Shown here: positions 56,868 through 64,000 of the stretch, piece after piece
Layout of the letters: every line of letters begins with the position of its first letter
Position numbering within the stretch: the stretch's first letter is position 1
Source of the DNA: Porphyra umbilicalis
Lineage: Eukaryota > Rhodophyta > Bangiophyceae > Bangiales > Bangiaceae
Length of the DNA stretch: 64,000 nt
NCBI GenBank assembly: GCA_002049455.2
Contig: KV919070.1
Span: 27,868-91,867, forward strand
Direction of reading: 5' to 3'
The notes under the pieces: generated by a model
Told to the model about the DNA's origin: nothing
Seen by the model: only the letters and a program-made list of their open reading frames with translations
Databases searched by the model: none
Translations under genes and position numbers: made by a program

Positions 56868-57484
56868 TACGTGGTCGACCGAGTGCCCGGCGACTCTGTC
56901 TGCAGCCTCTATGGGCGCGCAGCCCTGGCTGCAGGTGCCCCAGCGGTATGGCGGGAAGGGCCCTTCAGGATGTGGCCATGGCAGCAGCGATGGCCCTCGT
57001 CTTGGCGCCAGAGCAGCAGCATCCTTCTCAACCACATCCCATGACTGCAAGACATCTTTGACAAGGATTTCTACTTGGCCAAGGCTGCAGACGTATATAA
57101 GTTGGCGTGACTGTGTAGGGTGCTCGTGTGTGTCTTGTCCTCATGGCCCGGCGGTCTGGTTGTTTGAGTCACGACGTGGCACATGTTCAGCTGTTCTCTT
57201 GTTTGTCCTTGGGAGCTGCCGCCGTGGGCGGCACGCAGGTACATTGGGGCTTGTCGATGACCGTCAATAGTACGGCTTTCACATGCATGGGAAGATTCAA
57301 AGATGGTCGCTAAATACCACGAAACACACTTGAGAACGTCGAAAAAGAGGGGGCTACCTAATCATTTATGAGTGCTACAACGGGCGCTTTTGGGGCGCTC
57401 AGGGCGCACTGAGCGCTCAAAAGGGCGCTCAGGGGCGCATTATGCACCAGCGCCCCGAAATTCGGGGCGCACTCAACAAGCCTA

Positions 57485-58527
57485 GGCCCTACAGCAGCGA
57501 GATATGCATGTAGAAACGGAAAACAAAGCCAGACCCTGTGAGAAGAGGTCACAAGGATGCATCCAAACCCTACGGGAAACTTTAGCTGGATATCCAGCTT
57601 TTTTGGCCCCGGGATCCAGGAAAATGCCGGATCCGGTGGCATTGATGTCCATTTCGGTCGGAAACAGAGGCCGTTCGACGGATCTGGCGGCTCGCTGGAG
57701 CGGGCGAAACAGCAAGCATCAGTCCAAGCCACCTGAGCGAGCCCCCACAATTGCAGATGGTCAGAAAATCCAGGATCTCGGGCAGTCTGTCGCCCGACAC
57801 ACGCTGCACGTGAGGCAATCTTCCGCGCCGCAGTGTGCGGCCGTCGCTTGGGCAGCTTCCCCCCCCAGCCTCCCATTCCTGGGGTGTGCCGCCCGCCCCC
57901 CCGCCGTTTAACCAGATCGGCTGCTTTGCCGCCGTTGCAACGGCGCTCGCTGCCAGCACCACCGTACCGCTCAGTTCTCGACCGGATCTTGGTCGTCCCC
58001 TCCCCCCCCTGCACACCTATGTCCCCGTCCTTGCCGCTGTCCCAGGCACGTATCCCAACCCCCCTTGCTTCCTTGGAGCGTGCCCTATGTGAAGTTATGT
58101 GGACGCATGTGAGACGTCTTGCTGTGATTTTTTTTACGCCAACGTTTGAGCTGGATATTATGGGAGAGATGGGAGGGGGGGACGGGAGAGAGGCGCAGGA
58201 GGAGACCGAGGGAGGTGGAAGCGGACAGGGGATGGAGACAGGGGATGGGGGCATCTGTCGCTGCGCCGCGTCCACACCAGCGGCGTACAGCCGGACGCCG
58301 CCCCCGTGACCTTTTCCGTCGGATTGGCCCATTTGGACGCCGCCGTCACGACCGCCCGCTTCACCGACCACCCAGACCCCTCTCCTTTGGAGGGGTGAGT
58401 AAGTGGGGAGTGTCGGACTGCCGGGTCGTTCTGTCTAAACTGGCCATCGACCTGTACACGCCGCTCTGCACTTCGCTCTGTTTCGGTACCTTATTCTCTG
58501 CTATGGTGCTTACCGTATGTTCTTGTT
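57485..58527. other. No supported gene; right flank of the 6.3-kb transposon
   Basis: The sequence begins with the right TSD copy. A minus-strand ORF of 337 residues spans this region but runs through transposon subterminal DNA and C/G-rich runs and shows no domain. GCTGGATATCCAG (57586-57598) is a 13-base palindrome also seen in part at 59621. Confidence 0.4.
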
Positions 58528-59208
58528 CCCTGGCCTTTAGGACAGGGTGCTCTCAAAGTGTAGTGATGCACACATATACTTAGATCGTGGGACTTTCTCT
58601 CCGTTCCAGAGGTGACAGTCTGCATTCGTGTCCTCAGGGATCTGAGGGCGTGTCAGCGTTGGAAGGGTCGCGATGACGCTGAAAGCGAATAGAGTTACGT
58701 GGCTCAGAAGGACTGTCCTGCCACAAAGGTCACAGGGCGCATGCCCCCCTGCCCCCCCACACCGCCCCGAGTTGCGCGCGGCGACCGACGTCCGGGGTTT
58801 GAAGCGCCCACGATGACCCGCGGGTGATCGTGCCTGCGCGCTGGCTTCTGTGGCGGCGGCGCGTCGGAGGTTGCTGACGCCATCTACCGGTGCGGTTAGA
58901 GGCGCCCCGTCGCGCGGTAGTCGATCCCATCTGCCCGCCCGTGCGCCTTGTCGGCGATGCGCAGGTGCGCTGCGCGGTGGAGTGACGGCCCCTCCCATGG
59001 GTGTCACGCGACGCCGGCGGGCCGCCGCCGCTGCGGTGGCGGCGGCGGCACCCCTCTCCCCGCCCCACGCGCCCCCCGCTACGGCAACGTGACTGTAAGT
59101 GCCCCCGTGCGCGCTCGAGGCTATGAAGCCGGCCGGCGTGTCCGGTGTCGATGCGTCGCCGAGCGCGCCACCGCCCTGAAGGCCAGGGTATTGCACGCAC
59201 GTGCCTGG
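58528..59208 (+). repeat. R1 dispersed repeat (copy 4)
   Basis: This is a full-length copy from CCCTGGCCTTTAGGACAGGG to GCACGCACGTGCCTGG. Its right half is the sequence at 1-325. It is followed by a 450-bp tail (59209-59658) shared with 326-775 but not with the copies at 23.2 and 40.4 kb. Confidence 0.88.
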
Positions 59209-59372
59209 AATTCTTTTTCTGTCTACATCTGTCTGCTCTTCTTGTGCCTCGCCTTTTCTTTGCAGGGGGGGCAAGCGGGCGGGGGCTCGGGGCGTTCGTG
59301 CCGCTCTCCTTACCGGCTCATGTTAATTTCCACTTGCTTGATTGCACTTGACTGTTGGCTCACATGTCAGCA

Positions 59373-60770
59373 CTAAAAAATACCATTCAAATCAACAACT
59401 ATGAGCAACAGTGTCAGAGGATTCAGAGGACCAATCACGGGAGGGATTACAGCGAAGTGAGGAGCGTTGTGAGCCAACCAAAGTGCAACCTGATCCGGCT
59501 TTTTTCCTGGATCCCTGACGACGGGAGGGCCCCCGCGACCGGAATACGGCGGGTCGACTTGGAGCCTACAGACGCGAATATTTCTCCTGTGAGTGTCAGA
59601 TTGGCGCTTTTCAAAGTGGCTGGATATCCAGTAAATGTTTCCTGTAGGGCAGGGAGTGGTCATCTGCTCAACAGAGCCAAATCGGCCAGGGTGCAGAAAA
59701 ATGTGGAACCTCGCGGTCAGAACCCCGTGGAGCCGCTCGACATCCTTTCGCAGCGCTTCCTGGAGCCGGTTGAAACTTTTTTCTGCGGGTGTGATGGGGT
59801 TGGGGTACGGAGAAACAAAAATTGGATACTTGGGATAAACACCGTCAGTAAGATAATACAACAAACGACGTGAACGAACATTATCACAGATAGAGAAAGA
59901 CTTCGGCGGCCACGCACCCTCCACCACATCAAAATACAACCGTGAGATGCGTGACACGTTGAGGTCATTGAGGCTCCCCGGCGCCTTGATAAAGAAATGC
60001 CAGATGTAAAGGTCCTCATCACATACCGTCTCCATGACAATGGAGCGCCGCTTCTTGCGGTTCTGATACTGCCCAGTAAGCCCCTTTGGGAACGCGGCCC
60101 ACTCCCAGTGCGAGCAATCGAGGCTGCCGATGCATCCCAGCATGCCCCGTGCTGCGTTGCGCTCCAGCATGCGCTTGACCTCCTCGTCGTTAGGAGGCCG
60201 CAGGTAGACGGGCTCCCACTCCTCAACAATAAACTCAATCAGCTTCTTCGTGGCCACCTCAATTGTAGACTTGGACAGCCGGACATACTCATCCGCACGA
60301 TCATACGACTCCCCGTACGCGAAGCTACGGAAGGCGGCCACCAGCTTCTGGACAGCATAAGCTTGTGGCCGCCCCTTCGCATTGATGCTCTGCCGCCAAA
60401 ATGGCCGGTCCCGGATGGCCTCATAAATGCGCATAAAAACAGACCGTGGCACACGGAAGCGACGCTCAAACGTCTCTTCTCTATACACAGGCGGCTGCCC
60501 ATCCACACCAAAATAATCCCGCATGATGCCGCGCATACCCTGGTCGAAATCACGTGGCCGGTTGGCACGCCGCCCGGCCACAGACCCGACAAAACGCCGT
60601 CTGCGCGCTCGCTGCGCCGCATTCCTGCGATGACGGCGCATCAGAAACAGAGATTGCGCTCCGATGACGGCCGCAAGCAGCTCGTCCGCGGAGCCCTCCG
60701 ACTGCACGCGGCCGTCATCGCTCGATGACCCAGACCCATCATCAGTGGACGCCTCCATCTCCATCCACAA
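59373..60770 (-). CDS. PIF/Harbinger (Plant_tran) transposase, 3' end replaced by repeat sequence
   Basis: The ORF of 465 residues starts MWMEMEAS. After an acidic/Ser-rich leader it has MRDYFGVDGQPPVYREETFE, a helical DNA-binding-like region, then the catalytic core: ARGMLGCIGSLDCSHWEW (first Asp, about residue 217), WHFFIKAPGSLNDLNV (second Asp, about 270) and LRKDVERLHGVLTARFHIF (Glu, about 346). The core is complete and uninterrupted. After about residue 366 (FGSVEQM) the sequence leaves the family pattern: the pseudogene at 12656-14184 continues with a conserved helix (MIHDMAIE-type, here NTGKAVAIMHDMAIE), but this copy reads into DNA shared with the repeat at 490-775. The last roughly 100 residues are therefore repeat-derived and the family C-terminus is lost. 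Activity is uncertain. No Myb-like partner gene was seen nearby. Confidence 0.9.
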   Translation of the reverse strand: MWMEMEASTDDGSGSSSDDGRVQSEGSADELLAAVIGAQSLFLMRRHRRNAAQRARRRRFVGSVAGRRANRPRDFDQGMRGIMRDYFGVDGQPPVYREETFERRFRVPRSVFMRIYEAIRDRPFWRQSINAKGRPQAYAVQKLVAAFRSFAYGESYDRADEYVRLSKSTIEVATKKLIEFIVEEWEPVYLRPPNDEEVKRMLERNAARGMLGCIGSLDCSHWEWAAFPKGLTGQYQNRKKRRSIVMETVCDEDLYIWHFFIKAPGSLNDLNVSRISRLYFDVVEGAWPPKSFSICDNVRSRRLLYYLTDGVYPKYPIFVSPYPNPITPAEKSFNRLQEALRKDVERLHGVLTARFHIFLHPGRFGSVEQMTTPCPTGNIYWISSHFEKRQSDTHRRNIRVCRLQVDPPYSGRGGPPVVRDPGKKPDQVALWLAHNAPHFAVIPPVIGPLNPLTLLLIVVDLNGIF

Positions 60771-60784
60771 GTGCAGCCGACGTC

Positions 60785-60865
60785 ACGAGAGCTTGAGCGG
60801 CCGCAGAAGCGGCCGCAAAGGCGGCCGTCAACACGGCCGCTCACGGCCGCTCACGGCCGCTGCGC
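60785..60865. repeat. GGCCGC motif cluster upstream of the transposase
   Basis: Seven GCGGCCG/CGGCCGC motifs lie within about 75 bases directly 5' of the transposase start (minus-strand gene). The spacing is 8-15 bases, with exact CACGGCCGCT triplication at 60834-60862. They could be transposase or promoter binding sites. Confidence 0.7.
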
Positions 60866-61303
60866 CGGCGAAGGAGACGGGCAGAACGGGGAAACGGGAT
60901 GGACGACGCCGACGACGGCGGTGCCGCAATCGCGCTCCCACCGACGACGACGGTGTGATCGACGCGCTGCTGGTGCCGGGCGAACCGCGTCGATCTGTCG
61001 CTCCGCGCCCCCCCCCCAACAGAAAGCGCAATTGGCAGGTCCCGGGCGGCTGCGTGACCAATAATGTGGGCTGCGCGGCGCTGCCTGAAAACCCCCATGC
61101 AGGGTCCATTCCCGCGGGTGCGGCTGCGCGCGGACAGTCACACGCCGGCCACACAATGTTGCGCTGTGCGGAACCCCCCCCCGATTGGCTCCCAGCGCAG
61201 GTTGGTGGCACCAGCAGCACGTCAACTGGGGGCCACCCCGCCAAAGAATTCCGCTGCACGACCGCATTGCGGCCGCGCGCCCACCCATGCGACAGTGCCT
61301 CTA
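60866..61303. other. No gene seen
   Basis: CG-rich spacer between the transposase upstream region and the TA-flanked element. It contains a C-run near 61010 but no domain or repeat. Confidence 0.4.
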
Positions 61304-62508
61304 CTGTCCCTGACGCAATTCTGGATCAAGAATACTGCTCTGGAGGATAGCGTTGTTGGATCTCATTGGAGGAAACATCTGAAGACAGATCTGAGAAGGC
61401 GCTGAGAAGAGCTTTCTTTCGTCCACGGCATGTGCTGCCTTTTTTCTTGTTCTTCTTGTCCTTTTGGTAGCTTGAAGTTGTGTTTCATTGATGACCTTCC
61501 GCGACACGGGCGACACAACTATGAATCACGGCGAATCGGATTGATTTCGTAGGCTACTTGGCAACTGTGGACGATCGTCAATTGAAGCAGGCGATCGTGT
61601 TCGATGCGTTGGTCGGTCGTGCTCGCCTCCCCATGCCTGTGCACACAGGACGCGTTGCCCCCGTGTCAGGACTACGCCATCACCCGAGCCGCCCCACTCC
61701 TCCCTGCGGCCAGGTTGGCGCGCCTCGGTGGCTCCTTCGCGGCGTCCGCGCCGCCCCAGCCTGCCACCACGCCGGCGCTCCTCGTCGTCGCCGTCGCGGC
61801 GGCCGCGCCACCCCACACTGCTACCACGCTGGCACGCCTCGTCGGTGCCGTCGGGGCGGACGCGCCGCACTACCATACCACAGCACGGCGCTCGGTATTG
61901 TCGTGGCGGTCGCCCCGCCCCACCGTGCCACAACACCTGCGCGCGTCGTCGGTGCCGTCGCGGTAGCCGCGCCGCCCCACCCTGCCACCACGCCGGCGCG
62001 CGCCGTCGCGGCGGCCGCACCACCGCACCTCACCACCTCGCAGGCCGCTGTCCCGGGCACAGACAGGGGGTGTTGACGGAAAGGGCGCGCGGGCTGGCAC
62101 TTGGCAGCAACGAGTGCACGCGTCGGCGAGAAAGTGCGCGCTCGCGGATGAGTGTCATCCGTGCGGAGGGCCCCCGATCACTGCTCCGGATCACCGGTTT
62201 GTGATTCCGACCGCGATCGATCGGCCGGATCTGCAATGTTACGAGCACTTAGCGCCGAAAGGACGGCCTCCATCCGCGCCACCCCGACCGTCTCCGTTTT
62301 CTTTCGAGCATACGAGCGCCCTTGACAGCAAAAGATGCGCCTTCCTCTGGAATTTCTGTTGGTATGTTTTCTCCCCCTTCGCTGTTTTATTTTTGTAGCA
62401 GCGCCGAAGAAGAGAGAAAAAGCAGTAAAAAGGCGGGCAAATGAGCTGGAATCGACGATTTCGGTGATCCAGCTTTGCGTCGCTGATCCAGAATTGCGTC
62501 AGGGACAG
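61304..62508. mobile_element. TA-flanked TIR element, perfect 25-bp TIRs
   Basis: The left end CTGTCCCTGACGCAATTC... (61304-61328) and right end (62484-62508) are exact inverted copies over 25 bases, flanked by TA (61302-61303 and 62509-62510). Near the right end a second GATCCAGCTTTGCGTC motif follows the TIR, similar to the double binding sites of Tc1-type elements. The interior has a 57-bp minisatellite and no transposase. A related end lies at 941-1255. Confidence 0.88.
61735..62045 (+). repeat. 57-bp minisatellite, about five units
   Basis: Units begin GCCACCACGCCGGCGC or a variant and include GTCGCGGCGGCCGCGCC. Spacing is about 50-57 bp and divergence is considerable. It is inside the TA-flanked element, and long Ala/Arg-rich ORFs on both strands come from it. 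Confidence 0.75.
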
Positions 62509-62510
62509 TA

Positions 62511-64000
62511 GGCGCCCCCCCCCCCATAACCATACCGTTCAGCCGTGGGGGGGCCGACCCAGAATCGCGCGTGGCGGCGGATGTCCACCAGGAAAACCCG
62601 TGTCCCGCCCGGCCCCCCCCCCCACAGGGCCCGACAATGAGCGCCGCCTGCGCCTCGAACGGAATCTGCGGCCACTCGCGACCGCATGCTCATGAATATC
62701 AGATCTCGAGACGCCTGTGCGATCGTCAACGCAACGTGTGTTTGTCTGCGATCGTCCCGATTTGGGTGTTTGACCCCCGGTTAGACACAATGGTGGACAG
62801 ATTCGGATCGCATATCGTTCGGAAATGCACAAACGTCTGCCCAAACGCCAGTGGTATGGTCGGCCGATGGAAAAATGCGAACCTCCTGCGAACCAGCGCC
62901 ATAGTATCCGGTTGGACTTATATCTGGCCCACCAGTAGCTCGGTTCGCAGATCTGGTTCGCGACGTTGCACAGCGAGACGGATGCTCGTCCTTATTTAAT
63001 CCTAGCCGCAAAATCGAGAAATCCACGGGATAAGACTGAGGATCGGTTTTCCTATACAGCCACATCGATTCTCGAGGTTGGTTCGACGCGTTTCTAAGAT
63101 CGTACTGTATTGATCCACAGATTGGCTCAGGACCGTCTGTCAGTTATTCCGAAGGATCGTCCTGAGGCGATCCCAAACCCGATGTGGGGCGAGACATGGA
63201 ATTAATCAGCACTCTATCCTGCGAGCTCTTCCAGTGCTCCCGTCTAGTCTATCCTGAAGATCATCGTGAGGATCATCTGCGGAATCTTCAGGAACAGTCC
63301 CCCAGATAGTCGTCAGGATCAAACTGAGAACTAGGCAACGGACTAGCCCATGGCAGGAGCAGTTGCACAAGTGGACACGTCGCTTTGTCGCCCAAGTGCG
63401 GTTGATATTGGAGGGTCTTGCAACCGGGAACGACGCAAAACGTACAGATCTGACTACCGGAACGTCGCTCGTCTCTGGCGCACGCACCTGAGTCTCGGAA
63501 GAGCCTCGGCGTGGTGCATTGCCTCTGCACCGCCCTCCTCCACCGTTTCTCCTGCAACCTTGTCCTTGTACGCTGCTGTTATCGTACTGCCCCCGCTCCG
63601 TGCATATGCCCAGCTCGTGGTGTCACCTCTCCTCGCGTCGCACTGTGTACCGTCTCTATATGAGGATCTCTTTGTTCTGCTTTCCCTCTGTGGTTGCGTT
63701 CTTGAGTTTGACCGTCTTATGCTTGACTATCCGTGTACACAAAAGGCCTCTCCCTGGACTGACGTCTAGTGTGTGTCACTACCACTAAACTTGGGTGACT
63801 GCCCGTGCTCTTACAGAACGTGTTATTCCGCAGTGTACGACCACGGCACAAAAGAAGACATGAAGCGTCGCCGGCGTGGCCCGCGAGGTGCTGCCTTCTT
63901 TCATCTCAATGATGGGAACCTATTGCACATGGAAGAGCAGCAAGCGTCATCAGGCTCGGCTGCCCGTACTGGCGGCTTGGAGGATCCTGAAAGCAGCGTC
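62511..64000. other. No supported gene at the right edge
   Basis: C-runs occur at 62516-62524 and 62617-62626. From 62780 to 63330 composition is closer to even, with several GGATC/GATCC and CCTGAGG-type words (63020-63320), reminiscent of subterminal repeats of an unrecognised element. No termini were found. The ORFs at 63350-63790 show no domain. Confidence 0.4.

Larger units (their letters stand above)
51164..57484 (+). mobile_element. 6.3-kb DNA transposon, 8-bp TSD, unusual transposase
   Basis: The flanking duplication GGCCCTAC is at 51156-51163 and 57485-57492. The right terminus read inward is TAGGCTTGTTGAGTGCGCCC. The left terminus is TAG (51164-51166) plus GGTTGTTGAGTGCGCCC (from 52234), split by a 1.06-kb insertion; rejoined, the two ends match at 19 of 20 bases. 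Both subterminal regions have many GGGCGCTC/GAGCGCCC motifs (52250-52310 and 57370-57475), with a further cluster at 56650-56715. It carries the transposase at 52768-55523 and a second nested MITE at 56736-56867. Ends and TSD length look hAT-like, but the protein does not show hAT hallmarks. Confidence 0.85.

Noticed and set aside
57358..58371. Minus-strand 337-residue ORF
   Set aside because: It starts in low-complexity DNA and ends inside the subterminal repeat of the 6.3-kb transposon; no domain.
1..64000. Giant-virus genome because of high GC and long ORFs
   Set aside because: Candidate spliceosomal introns, layered transposons with TSDs, and E(z)/F-box/MYB genes point to a cellular nuclear genome.

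Overview
This is a nuclear genome window from a GC-rich eukaryote. Evidence for that: candidate GT-AG introns, a Polycomb-type SET methyltransferase with SANT and CXC domains, an R2R3-like MYB protein, an F-box protein, U1-type zinc fingers, and many DNA transposons with clean target-site duplications (TSDs). Nothing suggests bacterial operons, and I found no rRNA, tRNA or CRISPR. Long GGC/CCG codon runs, few short introns and a heavy DNA-transposon load would fit a red macroalga such as Porphyra/Pyropia, but that is inference; another GC-rich protist or alga is possible.

Layout. 0-1.3 kb: copies of repeats found again at 58.5-62.5 kb. 4.3-5.6 kb: unknown Ala/Lys-rich protein gene. 7.7-14.2 kb: a Harbinger-like gene pair, a multi-exon Myb/SANT-like gene on + (with a hAT MITE in its first intron) facing a transposase pseudogene on - with three frameshifts. 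14.4-19.7 kb: mostly low-complexity or featureless. 19.7-21.5 kb: hypothetical Cys/His-rich, acidic-tailed gene with several frame breaks. 22.9-24.4 kb: hAT element with a second repeat inserted in it. 24.5-27.9 kb: E(z)-type histone methyltransferase, the best host gene. 28.3-29.6 kb: F-box gene on -. 30.1-31.1 kb: zinc-finger gene. 37.4-38.4 kb: uninterrupted Tc1/mariner-type transposase, next to a 1-kb array of 54-bp repeats (38.6-39.7 kb). 40.3-43.7 kb: a nest of five transposable elements. 43.8-45.4 kb: another terminal-inverted-repeat (TIR) element. 46.9-49.2 kb: MYB gene with large poly-Gly/poly-Pro tracts and a duplicated 3' end. 51.2-57.5 kb: a 6.3-kb transposon with an 8-bp TSD and an unusual transposase, itself invaded at its left tip and internally. 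59.4-60.8 kb: largely intact Harbinger transposase. 61.3-62.5 kb: TA-flanked element with perfect 25-bp TIRs.

How it fits together: the window is a transposon graveyard with a few host regulatory genes between. At least five termini/TSD classes occur: hAT-like with 8-bp TSD; 3-bp TGA/TAA TSD; TA TSD; an unplaced class with hAT-like ends and an unusual transposase; and repeats with no clear TSD. The strongest candidates for something little described are the 6.3-kb transposon and the order-of-insertion record in the 40-44 kb nest. Exon boundaries were read by eye and are approximate unless a phase match is stated.
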